A DNA stretch of 64,000 nt from Hortaea werneckii (GCA_037044905.1 JBAOKB010000181.1:170516-234515); one strand, 5' to 3'. Positions 52,207-63,693 are shown, counted from the first letter of the stretch. Notes: generated from the letters alone by a model not told the origin. A program made the numbers and translations.

Positions 52207-55200
52207 ATGCATATGAGCATGGCCCGGATACTGGGGATACTGGTCGCGCTCCTCGCGCTGACCGTGTCTGCCAAAAAGAAGGATAAACCGAGCGTCGAGG
52301 AGACCAAGTTCGACTCCCCCCAGAACTTGTTCTACTTTGAGGATAGCGATGTAGTACTGGTGACGGATACTTCGGAGAGGATAGCATACCGTTCGGAAGA
52401 TGCTGGTGTGCATTGGGCACCGCTGGAGGATGTCAAGAAGGGAGAGGTCCTCGAGGTGATCAATCACCCATGGAACAACCAGATGGCGATTGTGCTGGGC
52501 ATGAACAAGAAGCATTGGATCACACGGGACCAGGGGAAGAGCTGGAAAGCCTTTGAGATACCTGAGCCACCGACACTTGCCCGACCCCCGATTGCGTTCC
52601 ATGCAACCGATCCTGAGCGCCTCATTGTCTTGACTGCCTCCTGTCAAAGCTTCGAATGCAAGGAGAGCGCATACTACACCCTGGATGGGTTTGATTCGAA
52701 ACCGAAGCTGCTCTTGGATGATGCCATGAGCTGCTTATGGGCCAAGAGCACCGATCTGTTGCAGACGGACGAGGACGACATTCTATGCGTGGTTCAGGGC
52801 ACGTTCTCCCCCTGGTCTAGTGACTACAAGCTGCTTCTATCATCAGACTTCTTTGAAACAGACGGGGTCGAGCCCGCGATGACCGAGGATGGAAGGCCTG
52901 TCAGCGGCATAATGAACGTTGCCTCAGTCAAGAGCTACCTGGTCGCGGCTGCCAAAAGTGAGAACACACGGGAGCTCGCTATGTTCGTCACTGCCGACGC
53001 GAAGCACTGGCATCGCGCGGAATTTGGAGAGCACAAGCTGGAGGAGGATGCGTACACCTTGCTCGAATCGACGAACTACAGCATGCAAGTCGACGTCCTG
53101 ACCACCAAGCCAAGCGTACCGATGGGCGTGTTGTTAACAAGCAACTCGAACGGGACTTTCTTCACGAAGAACATCGAGCACACGAATCGCAACATGCATG
53201 GCTTTGTCGACTTCGAAAAGATTCAGAACATTCAGGGTATCGTCATGGTCAACACGGTAGACAATTGGGAAGAAGTGGAGAAGAAGTGGCTCGCAGACAA
53301 GAAGATCAGGACTCAAATCTCCTTCGATGATGGACGGACGTGGCAGCCAATGAAGGCAGACGATAAGGATCTGCATCTACATTCAGTGACGAATCAGAGG
53401 AACATGGGCCGGATCTTCTCAAGTCCGGCTCCAGGAATCGTGATGGGCGTGGGCAACACTGGAAAGCATTTGAACGCTTACGATGAGGGCGACCTTTTCG
53501 TATCAGACGATGCAGGACTGACTTGGACGAAGGCGCTGAGCCGACCGCATTTGTATGAATTTGGTGACCAGGGCGCCATCCTTGTAGCGATTGAGGACGA
53601 GGAAACCGACAAGATCAAGTGGTCGCTCAACCATGGCAAGGACTGGTCAAGCATTGAACTCAGTGATCTGGACATCAAGGGCAAGATCAAGCCCACGGGA
53701 CTCACCACTACTCCCGATTCGACGAGTCTGAAGTTCTTGCTTTCGGCAACGAAGGGGAAGGGCAGCAAGCTCCAGCATTTCGTCTACTCAATAAACTTTG
53801 AGGGCCTGCATGAGAAGCAGTGCAAGAAGGACGACTTCGAGCAATGGTATGCTCGTGTCGACGAAGATGGAGAGCCAAGCTGTATCATGGGCCATACTCA
53901 GATGTTCCGACGTCGAAAGGCGGATGCTGAATGCTTTGTTGACCAAGAGTTCAAGGATCCCGTCCCGAAGATGGAGGACTGCAAGTGTAAAGAAGTTGAT
54001 TTCGAGTGCGACTATGAGAACAATTTCACCTGGGACGCTGATAAGGAGAAGTGTGTCAGTTCCGGGCCGATCAAGGCTCCAAGCGGGGCTTGCCAGGACG
54101 GCGAGAAGAAGTTCATGGGGTCGTCTGGTTACAGGTTGATTCCTGGCAACACTTGCACGAAGGAAGGAGGCGAGAAGCTGGATGAGCCTGTTGAGCGTGA
54201 CTGCGACAAGGCGCCTGAAGAAAGTCGTCCTTCTGGGAAGATTGCCAGTGAGGTTACACATTTCAAGGGCGAACGCTTCGCGGAGTATTATTATCTCGAG
54301 CGCTGTCCTGACTGTAGTGGAACGGACGAGACGGTCATCATGCGGACGGACCGCCGCGACGCCTGGCTTTCCCGGGACCACGGCATCAAATGGGAAAAGA
54401 TCGACACTGACGGCGAAGAGGTCGTGGCTATTTATCCTCACCAGTACCTCAATGACGTGGTCTATCTAGTCACCCCGTCAAAGACAGTCTTTTATTCCCA
54501 GAACCGCGGGGACAAGTGGCATTCCTTTGATGCACCCGAAAAGCCTAACCAAGACCACCTTCAGATTCTACAGTTCCATCCCACGCAGAAAGATTGGCTC
54601 ATCTGGACCGGCCACGCGAAGGACCAGACCATCGCGCACGTATCGACAAAAGGTGGTGATGACTGGGAGACGTTGCTCCGCAGCGTACGAAAGTGTCAAT
54701 TTGTATATCGCGAGGACCGACCGGAGTCGGACCAGCTTATCTTCTGCGAACAGTATGAATCTGAGGATTCGGCTGCACCTATTAGCCTATTCAGTAGCGA
54801 CGACTGGTTCGAGCACAAGAAAGAGCTTAAGAGGGATGTCATCAACTTTGCAACTATGGCAGAATACATTGTTGTAGCGTTGCGGGACTCCGACGAAAAG
54901 AGCCTGAAGGTCGACACCAGCATTGACGGACAAATGTTCGCTGACGCCAAGTTCCCGACTAATTTTAAGGTCCCACATCAGCAGGCTTATACGGTACTGG
55001 ACTCAAGCACTCACGCCGTGTTCTTGCATGTGACGGTAAATAACCAGATGGACAGTGAGTATGGCTCAATCGTCAAGTCTAACTCCAACGGCACAAGCTA
55101 CGTCCTATCAGTAGGCGAGGTGAACAGGAACAGTCCAGGCTACGTCGACTTCGAGAAGATGCAAGGACTGGAGGGCGTAGCGGTTGTGAACCGCGTAGCG

Positions 55201-56655
55201 AACCCTAGGGAAGCCGACAACGGCAAGATGAAGAAGCTGAAGACCTACATTACGCACAATGATGGCGCGGACTGGGCGCTTATCCCGAAGCCAGAAAAGA
55301 ACGTCAATGGGAAGAACTTCAAGTGTAAAGGCGGGATTGAGAAGTGCAGTCTTCATCTGCATGGATACACTGAGCGCAAGGATCCGAGGGATACGTTCTC
55401 CAGCCCTAGCGCGGTAGGCTTGATGATCGCGACTGGCAATGTCGGACAGTTTCTGGGCGCGAAGAAGGAGGCAGATACGTTCGCCACCAGAGACGGCGGC
55501 GTGACATGGACGCAGATTGCGGAAGGCAACTGGATGTGGGAGTTCGGTGATCAAGGGTCGATCTTGGTCATCGTCAAGGAGGACGAGCCGACCGATAGCG
55601 TGCTTTACTCCCTCGATGAGGGCGTCAGCTGGGAGCGATTCGCTTTCACCGAGTCCTCCATGCAAGTAGAAGACATCACCACCGTGCCGTCGGACACAAG
55701 CAGGAGGTTCCTCCTGTGGGGCAAGATCAAAGGCGAGCTTGCATCTGTCAACCTAGACTTCACCGGTCTGGAAGAGCGAAGCACACCCTGCGAAAGCCCT
55801 GACCGTCCTGGCGCCGAAGGCCAGAGTAAAGATTACGATCTCTGGGAGCCCAAGCACCCGCTGAGCGACGACAACTGTCTCTTCGGCCACGTCGCACAGT
55901 ACCACCGCAAGAAGCTAGACGCCAACTGCTACAACGGCCGCGAGATCCAGCACTTGCATTCCATCGCCCGGAACTGCACCTGTACCCGCCGCGACTTCGA
56001 ATGCGACTACAACTACGAGAAGCAGACCGATGGCTCCTGCGCCCTGGTCCCGGGCCTCGCGCCCCCGAACCCCCAGGACCAGTGCAAGAACGACGGCGTC
56101 GATGAGTACTTCGACGTCACGGGCTACCGTCGCATCCCGCTTACCACTTGCCAGGGCGGCCAGGAGCTGGATTACACGAGCCGCGTCAGCCCGTGTCCGG
56201 GCAAGGAGGCCGAGTTCGAGAGGAAGCATGGCATTAGCGGTACGGGTCTGTTCTTCGCTATCGTCATTCCGATCGCGGCCGCAGCGGGCGTGGGCTATTG
56301 GGTCTGGAAGAATTGGGATGGCAAGTTCGGCCGCATCCAGCTCGGCGGCGATACCCCCTCCCTAGGCTTGGGCGGTGGTGGTGGTGGATATGGTGGGGCC
56401 TTTGATCGCGACGCCCCCTGGATCAAGTACCCCGTCATGGCTCTCTCGGGAGTCGTCGCGGTCGTCGCCGCTTTGCCTATGGTGGCCAATAGTCTCTGGC
56501 GCACTATCAGCACGAGGCTGGGCCGGAATCGCGCGGGTGGCTACAGTCGGCCTTACACGAGCAGGAGCTCTTTCTCCCGCGGCAGGGGCGACTATGCCGT
56601 CGTTGACCCGGATGAAGGCGAGTTGCTGGGCGAGGAAAGCGATGATGAGGTGTAG
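52207..56655 (+). CDS. VPS10: Vps10 vacuolar sorting receptor (sortilin family)
   Basis: A single-exon ORF of 1482 residues. A signal peptide (about 1-22, ARILGILVALLALTVSA) is followed by two Vps10 beta-propeller domains with their Cys-rich 10CC modules. Domain 1 has Asp-box strands such as SFDDGRTW and SDDAGLTW and ends in KDDFEQWYARVDEDGEPSC with FECDYENNF. Domain 2 repeats the design (FATRDGGVTW, YSLDEGVSW, then DNCLFGHVAQY, FECDYNYEK). A TM helix lies at about 1342-1365 (GTGLFFAIVIPIAAAAGVGYWVW) and a second hydrophobic stretch at about 1405-1430. The acidic C-terminus ends DEGELLGEESDDEV. The receptor cycles between late Golgi and endosome and sorts carboxypeptidase Y and other cargo. 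The size and two-domain layout fit the fungal family. Confidence 0.96.
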   Translation: MHMSMARILGILVALLALTVSAKKKDKPSVEETKFDSPQNLFYFEDSDVVLVTDTSERIAYRSEDAGVHWAPLEDVKKGEVLEVINHPWNNQMAIVLGMNKKHWITRDQGKSWKAFEIPEPPTLARPPIAFHATDPERLIVLTASCQSFECKESAYYTLDGFDSKPKLLLDDAMSCLWAKSTDLLQTDEDDILCVVQGTFSPWSSDYKLLLSSDFFETDGVEPAMTEDGRPVSGIMNVASVKSYLVAAAKSENTRELAMFVTADAKHWHRAEFGEHKLEEDAYTLLESTNYSMQVDVLTTKPSVPMGVLLTSNSNGTFFTKNIEHTNRNMHGFVDFEKIQNIQGIVMVNTVDNWEEVEKKWLADKKIRTQISFDDGRTWQPMKADDKDLHLHSVTNQRNMGRIFSSPAPGIVMGVGNTGKHLNAYDEGDLFVSDDAGLTWTKALSRPHLYEFGDQGAILVAIEDEETDKIKWSLNHGKDWSSIELSDLDIKGKIKPTGLTTTPDSTSLKFLLSATKGKGSKLQHFVYSINFEGLHEKQCKKDDFEQWYARVDEDGEPSCIMGHTQMFRRRKADAECFVDQEFKDPVPKMEDCKCKEVDFECDYENNFTWDADKEKCVSSGPIKAPSGACQDGEKKFMGSSGYRLIPGNTCTKEGGEKLDEPVERDCDKAPEESRPSGKIASEVTHFKGERFAEYYYLERCPDCSGTDETVIMRTDRRDAWLSRDHGIKWEKIDTDGEEVVAIYPHQYLNDVVYLVTPSKTVFYSQNRGDKWHSFDAPEKPNQDHLQILQFHPTQKDWLIWTGHAKDQTIAHVSTKGGDDWETLLRSVRKCQFVYREDRPESDQLIFCEQYESEDSAAPISLFSSDDWFEHKKELKRDVINFATMAEYIVVALRDSDEKSLKVDTSIDGQMFADAKFPTNFKVPHQQAYTVLDSSTHAVFLHVTVNNQMDSEYGSIVKSNSNGTSYVLSVGEVNRNSPGYVDFEKMQGLEGVAVVNRVANPREADNGKMKKLKTYITHNDGADWALIPKPEKNVNGKNFKCKGGIEKCSLHLHGYTERKDPRDTFSSPSAVGLMIATGNVGQFLGAKKEADTFATRDGGVTWTQIAEGNWMWEFGDQGSILVIVKEDEPTDSVLYSLDEGVSWERFAFTESSMQVEDITTVPSDTSRRFLLWGKIKGELASVNLDFTGLEERSTPCESPDRPGAEGQSKDYDLWEPKHPLSDDNCLFGHVAQYHRKKLDANCYNGREIQHLHSIARNCTCTRRDFECDYNYEKQTDGSCALVPGLAPPNPQDQCKNDGVDEYFDVTGYRRIPLTTCQGGQELDYTSRVSPCPGKEAEFERKHGISGTGLFFAIVIPIAAAAGVGYWVWKNWDGKFGRIQLGGDTPSLGLGGGGGGYGGAFDRDAPWIKYPVMALSGVVAVVAALPMVANSLWRTISTRLGRNRAGGYSRPYTSRSSFSRGRGDYAVVDPDEGELLGEESDDEV

Positions 56656-57081
56656 AAGTCGTTCTTGGCAGATGGATGAGCCCCTTTCTTAATAGGCCCG
56701 CGCACCTCCTTGGATGTTGTGATTGGAAGAAAGGGGTTCCTGCCTTTGTAGAGAGGCGAAGTGTGTATATTAATTCCCTTGGTTCTTTCTGTCTTGAATA
56801 GCAAGCAGAAATTGCGATTTCCTGAGTGCTTTAGCCCAGCGCAAGATACCATGTGTAAATGATCCTGCTTTTTTCCTCTTTCGCGGCCTGCTATCTCGGC
56901 GTGGATCTTGCATTATGGGTTCCGCATGGCCTTATCTTTGGCACCCGCAACGAAAGAAGTCTTCATCATGTTCTAAGACTCCTGGTATCGACATTGAAAC
57001 AAGGGACCATCAAAATTCTTCTCTCCTTTTGCTCCATACCCTTTCAGTCCAAATCTCCATCACCCGATCCTTGTCTTCAGT

Positions 57082-57117
<36 letters not shown>

Positions 57118-57144
57118 CGATGCCTTCAATCCCTTCAATCCATT
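56656..57144. other. Intergenic, convergent, with CT microsatellite
   Basis: About 490 bp between VPS10 and the next gene. It contains a (CT)n run with one TTT break at about 57084-57118. No gene seen. Confidence 0.45.
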
Positions 57145-57715
57145 CTAATTCCCCTCTCCGAATCCCCAGACCTCAATCAACAGCGCCTTCAGAAACCCAT
57201 TCTCCTTCGCCACTTTCTTGGGAAACCAACTGTTGGTCTGCTTGATGTGATTGCGAAGCGCTTCGCGCGAGGGGAAACGCCGAGGGTGTTCGCCTCGTTT
57301 CTTCGCGTCGACGAGGTGGTGGATGTTCACGAAGATCGTCTTGAGGGCCTAGTCGAGGTTAGTTTTTTGTGAGAGAGGCGGGGGGGAAAGCCAAGGATAT
57401 TTGGATGTGAGTGAGGGTGTGATATGGGAATGGAACGGACGACCGAGTGAGAAAAATGGAAGGGATAGTTTGGAGAAATGGCGTACCTTTTTGCATTGCG
57501 TGACCGAGTCTTGAGGAGGGATTCCGACGTCTTCGCAGAGTCGCTGCCCTGGGGTTTCCGTCGTTAGCTTTACGAGAATGAAAGGGAGTAAGGATAAAAG
57601 GCCCTGCAGCATCATACTTACACCCCTGCAGCTTCGTCTCGTCAACGCCGTAGTTCATGTTGAAATGCTGTACGGCAGCAGCATTGCGCTGGGCCTTGCT
57701 CTTCTTCTTCGCCAT
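57145..57715 (-). CDS. Short conserved-type hypothetical protein
   Basis: Three exons (57715-57622, 57548-57487, 57348-57145) with introns of 73 nt (GTAAGT..GCTAAC..CCCCAG) and 138 nt (GTACGC..ACTAACC..CTAG) give 119 residues. The N-terminus is basic (MAKKKSKAQRNAAAVQHFNM). Then come LQGWQRLCEDVGIPPQDSVT with QCKKALKTIFVNIHHLVDAK, and a C-terminal helical part (FPKKVAKENGFLKALLIEVW). The even splice phases and good branch sites support the model. It resembles a small ascomycete family with an LQGW..LC..G pattern, but I cannot give a function. It is probably nuclear or cytosolic, with no signal or TM segment. Confidence 0.7.
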
Positions 57716-58566
57716 CTTGAGCTCGTCCGTTCCAGTCTCGCACCTTCACAACCGCTGCTGCAAACCGCGCGAGTCCGTCCTCTAAACAACGCTTGTCGAG
57801 TCCTTCCAGTCTCCAACCGAAGCTGAACCCTTACGAGAAGAAAAAGGCAGTTGATGAAAAGAGAGAGAAGAGTGAGTCGTTGCAGTAGCAAACGCAGCAT
57901 GTCTCTGACAAGAAATCCGACGGCAAACAACGGAATCTTCGCCGTGGCGGACTTGCCACTTTCCCCCCCCTTCACGCTTTGCATGTGATAGTGAATCCTC
58001 CCCTCCCAAATCGGCGACGAAGGGGCGGAATGCGTTCGTCATGCAAACGGCGCCGCTGGTGGGTGAGCGGCTACGCGCAGGCAGCCCGGCTAGCAACAAA
58101 CGCACGAACGTACGAGCTCTTCTTTGCGAGATAGGGGATAGTTTGCCGGGTTTTTTTTTTTTTTTTTTCTTTTTTGGGGGGGGGGGGGGGGGGGGGGGGC
58201 CAGGGTGTGATCAAGGGAAAGGAAGATGGGAAAAGGAAATCGTTGGGAGGGGGATATCAATGGATTTAGATTGGTAAACAGTACAATCCTTACTCTCTTT
58301 GGGTATCGTTGGGTTTTTTTCTTCTCTCTCTCCTCTCCTTCCGTTTCTTTCTTTCTTTCTTTCTTTTTTCTTTCCTCCCTTTTTTTTTCTTTTTCCCTTT
58401 GGTTTTTTGATCGCGATCAGCTTACAACTGCCTCTCTTACAACCCCATCCCTGTCAAGGACTTATACAAGCCTTTCATCGCAATTCCCTGGGACATCTCA
58501 GCTTTGAGTGCATTTCCCCACAAATGGGATATCCCCAGCCGGATCGATGGAGGGGAAAAAAAAAAT
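57716..58566. other. Intergenic with poly-T and poly-G tracts
   Basis: About 850 bp upstream of the short hypothetical. A T18 run (58151-58168) and a short T run are directly followed by G24 (58176-58199), and a (CTTT)n stretch lies at about 58347-58370. No gene is supported. Confidence 0.45.
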
Positions 58567-59436
58567 CTACAAAGCGAAAGCGCCCAGAGCCACAGCGGCG
58601 CAAAGACCGGCGAGCGCGGCGCCAGAGATCTTCAGGGCGCCTGCGCCGTTCTCGTCGTTCAGGTTGGCGACTGAGGTGGAGGCCGCGGCGGACGAGGACT
58701 CAGTGGAGGAGGCGTCCGAGGAGGTGGCGGTGGTGGAGGCTTCCGAGTTGGTGGAGGTGCCGGTCGTCATGCTGGAGGTGCCGGTCATCATGGTCATGCC
58801 GGAGCTGGTCATCATCATGTTGCCCGAGGAGGTGCCAGAGGAGGGCATGCTGGTGGTCTGGGATGAGGAGTCATCGGTGGTGGTGGCGGCGCTGGTGGAC
58901 TCGGAGTCGCTGGTGGCGGTGGTGTCCAGCAGGCTAGTGGCTGAGCCCGTCGGGCTCGCGGTCGAGAGGTCCGGTGCAGCGGAGGTTGCGCCCAGGCTTA
59001 CTTCGGAGGTGCTCTTGGCCACGGTGGTGTCGGTGTCCAGCACAAAGTAAGGCGTGTAGTTGGTCACGGAGGGGTCCTCATCGGAGACGATTTGCACGGT
59101 GTAGTCCGAGCCGCGCGTGAGGTCGTTGGAAGGAGTCCAAGTGTAAGAGCCACTGTTCTCAATGGAGTCTGCGACTTGTTAGCCACCGTATTCGAATAGG
59201 CTGGAGATTTTTATTAGCGTTGACTTACTGGCAATGACAGTGCCTTCGTTCAAGTTGTTGCTGCTACCACTCCTCAAGACCAGGGTTACAGTGCCATCAG
59301 TCGTAGGGTCCCACTGGAGGTCCACAGGCTGGCCACCAGTGGCGGAGAGGCCTGCTTCAGGGATCTTGAAGGCATTCTGCGCGAGGGCAAGGAGGGGCGC
59401 GCTGAGAAGCGTAATAGCGAAAGAACGTGGAGACAT
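58567..59436 (-). CDS. Ser/Thr-rich GPI-anchored wall protein (Kre9/Knh1-like N domain)
   Basis: Exons 59436-59229 and 59168-58567 with a 60-nt intron (GTAAGT..GCTAACAAG..TCGCAG) give 269 residues. A signal peptide (MSPRSFAITLLSAPLLALAQ) is followed by a compact beta domain: FKIPEAGLSATGGQPVDLQW, TVTLVLRSGSSNNL, NSGSYTWTPSNDLTRGSDY, IVSDEDPSVTNYTPYF. This fits the Ser-Thr-rich GPI-anchored membrane family related to Kre9/Knh1. A long Ser/Thr stalk follows, with a Met-rich patch (GNMMMTSSGMTMMTGTSSM). The C-terminal hydrophobic tail (LKISGAALAGLCAAVALGAFAL) fits a GPI attachment signal. It is likely a surface or cell-wall protein. Confidence 0.85.
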
Positions 59437-61576
59437 ATTGCTGGTTGTTTATAATGGGTGTTAGACAGAAATGTGAGCAAATAGATGTACGGCTTTGGAA
59501 GAAGTTGACTTTCACAAAGGAATGCTATGGCAGAGAATATCAGAAGCGACTCGTCCTCATTGCGCGCAGAGGCTAAAGGTATTATTATATGCCCATTTTG
59601 GGACCATTCGCCTCTGGACCCCAGGGGAGGGCCTACCAGCTAGCAACCACATATGTCATTTGCGTTTGGCGAAGGGCGAACGGTTGGAAGTGGGTGGCGC
59701 CGGCGCGAGATCGCGTGGACGGTAAGGCGTTCTGGCTGTCCTCTGTGTGGTCGAGATGGCGGACACGGACCACTTCCCTCCATACCAGAAATCCTTCCTC
59801 GGCATTCCTTTCAGTAGTAGTGCTACGTGACCCTCTTGAGAATCTGCCGGCTGTCAACTGCCCCTTGCATGCGGCTCTGCAGGCACCCGCACCGTGACTT
59901 TGTCTTTGCGATTTCGCGGAATCATCAGTAGTCTGCTACTGAATGCCAGCATGTTGAATATACTTATACTCATCCGACGTTGCCGGGTAAACATGGCAGC
60001 CCATCTTCCCACTATACGATCTTAACCATTTTGGGTCAAAAAGCGTATCCAGCAACCAAGGCGACCAATCTCGCAAGAGGGAGGGTCCAACTATCGTGTC
60101 CACAATCTCCTAGCGTACGGGCGGAGATTTGCCCCTGTGGGAAGTTTGATTTGATGAACCGGTGTGGAGGATCGACGCGAGGGGTTGATGGGCGGACAGC
60201 GGCAGGAGTTCGCTTAATAACAGGCTGAAAAGGCGCAATTCAGATAGCTCACGTGAAGCTTGATGAAGCGGGGAGACTTGTGATGCGAGTATGTATTTAC
60301 GGAGAATTAGCGAAGGCATATGGTTCCTTAGCTAATGCAAGTTGATGATGGTTGTAATGCAGGGGACTGCAGAGTGTGACAGTCGCCTAAAGCTTGTTAT
60401 GACATACCTACTACCTCCACCAGCAGTTTGCCCTTCCAGCTGCTCTTGAATCTGTCAAGGGTTAGGGTTGGGGTTCGTGTTGGGGATCGCGGGAGACCAA
60501 CTGGGAATACAATCACCTGAACTCGTGCCACCTGTTGACATAACATGCCAATAAGAGTGGTGAAGAGAGACTGCAATCAGAAATTATGTTTCTATGTCCA
60601 TTGGCTTGTGTGAAGTCACTTTTGGCAGTCCATCTAAGGACTGTCCGCTGTGGCAGAAGTATTCGATGAGTACTGTAGTTGGGGGGGGGGGGGGGGGGGG
60701 GGGGGTACGACAATGTATGTTTCCATACGTGTACATGACTGTCACCGACAACACTCGACCATCTAGCACACCGTACAAGAAATACAACCTCAGAGAAATG
60801 CTTGACTACATTCAAATCTCCAAGTCCCGAAGAATGCAAAGCAGGCGGGCTGTCTGCTAGCAAAGCATCGTGATATTCTCTGCGATGATACCATGAGAAG
60901 GAAGGCGAACAGTAGCCACGAAAAAGCGGAACGAGCATGTCGCGGAGAGAGACTAAGAGAACAGCGCAAAAGAGGCGGCAAAGAGTTCATAGAAAGACAG
61001 CAAGTGTAAAAAATAAGGAAGTCCTTCATACTGGCTCGAACAGGATCAGAATGCCCATCGTAACCTAGAGTGCTTCGTTCATGACTACGTGACCACCACC
61101 AAGACCTTCACCTGCTGCTCGAAACCCTCGCAAATCATCTAGCGAACCCAGCCTCCTTTGCCCTTTCCCCGTCATCTTACGAACCCCCGGACGACATCAA
61201 AGATCTAAAGCAACCCGAACCAACTCCGCGCTGAAACAACAAGACTGTCCCCAAAAGGAGCAACTCAAAGCCCAACCACTTCCCCTTTTCTCCTCTTTCA
61301 CTTCCTACTTCTGGGCGGGGAGGTTTCATTTTCTCATCCTCCCACTCCACCGCAAAACAGTAAGAACAATCGCCATACAAAGGGGGAACGTCTCGACCGA
61401 GATGCAAGACGGCTTTTTTCCCGCCCCCGCATGTTCTCTAGACCGATCACCCTTCAAGGCTCGGGGGAGGGACCAAATGTACACCCACTGTGAAACCGGA
61501 TTTTTGCTTGGAGGGAGGATTCCCCGCTGTCTCTCCCCACCAACCGGCCAACGAGTGAAAGAGGGGCACCACTCCT
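59437..61576. other. Gene-poor intergenic region with poly-G tract
   Basis: About 2.1 kb between the wall protein and RPB4. It has a G25 run at 60681-60705. Nothing with coding character. No RNA gene seen. Confidence 0.4.
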
Positions 61577-62248
61577 TTATGAAAAGTCCCGTAGCTTGGA
61601 GATGTCATTGAGGATATCCTGCAGTTCGTCGTCGGATAATTTGGTCTCGAGGCTGGGGATCAGGGTGCGTGCTTCGTCCGGGGTGTCGCAGCAGAGGGTG
61701 GCTACAAAGTGAGAAAAAGAGAATGTCAGCATGAACTAGTGGTTTGAAAGTTCTCGAGCGACCCTTTCGCCTGATGAAGAGAGAGACCCAAGGCAGAGAT
61801 CTGCTGAAGGATTGCGTGTATCCTTCCCCTGCCCTCACCCAGGAAAAAGCTCGTACTCTCTTGCTTCGTCCCCCCCGCACATCACATCCCTCCCCCGCCC
61901 CCAAAAAGAGTACGACTTACCCAACTGCGCCCGCTCATAATGCCCCAACCCCCTGCCCAGCAGCCCCGCCGTAATAGCATCCACCTGCGTCACCGTCTTG
62001 GGGTCCTTAAACCGCGCAAACACATCCACGTACTCGCGCGTCTTGACGTAGACGTCGCTCTGGGAAGTCGGGCGCGCGCCTTGTCGCGAGGCGAGCTGGT
62101 CGAGTAGGACTTTGCATTCGGCCACGGACAGCGCGGGCGTCGCGTCCATGTCGCCTAGTTTCAGCTGCGAAGTCGCTTCTTCGTCGCCCGAGGGCTGCGG
62201 GCGCCGGCGCGAGAGGTTCGGGATGTGCGTGGTGTTTGGGCCGGCCAT
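61577..62248 (-). CDS. RPB4: RNA polymerase II subunit Rpb4
   Basis: Exons 62248-61921 and 61701-61577 with a 219-nt intron (GTAAGT..TTTGTAG) give 150 residues. The N-terminus is a variable acidic region (MAGPNTTHIPNLSRRRPQPS). The conserved HRDC-like part starts SVAECKVLLDQLA, then DVYVKTREYVDVFARFKD with GHYERAQLA. Exon 2 adds TLCCDTPDEARTLIPSLETK and a helical end DDELQDILNDISKLRDFS. The ATLCCD..DEA..LIPSL signature is diagnostic for Rpb4. Rpb4 with Rpb7 forms the Pol II stalk, which acts in initiation, mRNA export and decay. The 219-nt intron is the longest in the window among well-supported genes. Confidence 0.96.
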
Positions 62249-63693
62249 GGTTGGGGGTGTCTTATGGGGTTGGTGCTTGGGAGATGATGGTGGTGGTGAG
62301 GGAGGTCTTGTGTGGATGTCCGGATGTTTTGGGTCCGGTAGGTGGACGGTATGGATGGACGGATAGTGTCCGACGCAGGTACGACCCGCGAGACCTTCCC
62401 CGTTTCCAAGGTTCGAAGTTTGCGGAGCCGCTTCCCGCTGTTCTGCCGCTTCTAGTTTGATTCGGGATTAATCAATTCCGTGGTAATAGCGGACGGATAT
62501 ATGTATTCCTTGGACGAGGACAAGAGATATTCGTGATGATGGTAACAACAATGAAGGAGCTCAGGATGGCGACGTGTAGGGCAATGTCATTTCGTCTTTG
62601 AGTGAGTTGACGGGATAATGGCGTCAAATCAAGTCCGGTCGAATTGCTTGTGATCAACCAATATTTTGATTTGGCAGTAGGGAACTTTGGAAGACTATTG
62701 TACTACTGTCTGTAGCGCGCATGCAGCACAGTAGCAGCAGTGACAGCGCGGAGTAGAGTTTAGTGTGCTTCCTTAATCGAGTACTAGAGTTTGGCCTGGC
62801 CGAGGAGCAGCTGTCCGAAGACGGGGGTTTGCCGTGTTGTCATTCACACGGTGTGCGATATACGCAGAGAAGGGCTATTTCTTACGTCTCACTCACTCGT
62901 CACGTGGCAAGGTGAGTATTCTTACTGTATGACTGCTGAGAAGTGGTTTGGGTGAGCCAAAAGAAGAGACGGCGAGGCGAAGAAGGAAAAGCATCCACAG
63001 TCCACAAGACTCCCGACTGGCGAGACGGGCGAGACTCGCTCGCTGGACACTCCCGTCTGCGTTTCGCATTCCACGAGTCCGACCGCACGAGTCAGGCAGT
63101 GAACACCGTCCAGTAGCGGGCGCCAACACATCCACCCATACACACACACACAGACAGCACCCTTCATCCAAACACACATTCGCTATTTGGACCGCTGTTA
63201 CATACCTACGTCCTCGGCCGTCTGCAGCGCAACAAAGTATTGCTGCGTCGCTGCTGCATCCGTCCGAGGCGGATTCGATACCTCCAGGACACTACCGAGC
63301 TATTCCTGGACCACCGCTGCACAACGCGCCTTGCCTTCCCCCCCCCGACGTTTCAGATTCGACTTTGGCGCGAACGTCACTCAGTCAGTCGTCAGTCAAA
63401 TTGGGCGCGAACTGGCTGGATGGACCTGAGCCGGCTTTGATGGGGAGACTCTATTGAAGTCTAGGGTGGGAAGAGTACGAGATAGGCACACGCAAGACCG
63501 TATCCTTTCGCTTCGACCCCCGCGAGAGACAGCGCGCCTATCGCAACACCCTGCTGCAGTCGGATCAAGGCCCTGACATCACGTGGTGTGCAAGACGTGC
63601 ATTGGAAGGGGAGACAGGACCGACAGGCCATATCTAGCGAGGACAGCGAGGGGAGACCCGTAGCAAGATGGGTCTCCATCCGAAGATCAGCGC
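62249..63693. promoter_or_regulatory. Divergent intergenic region, RPB4 and LIM protein
   Basis: About 1.45 kb. It has a (CA)n-type stretch at about 63140-63155 and CACGTG-like words near 62908. Part is probably 5' leader of the LIM-protein gene, and an upstream exon cannot be excluded. No other gene is supported. Confidence 0.35.

Noticed and set aside
60513..60938. Minus-strand ORF containing a poly-Pro run
   Set aside because: The Pro run is only the poly-G tract read on the other strand, and no conserved part is present.
8729..62420. GGTTCGA-type words that recall tRNA B boxes (for example 8729, 41633, 62410)
   Set aside because: None has a matching A box, acceptor stem or anticodon arm at the right distance, so no tRNA is called.
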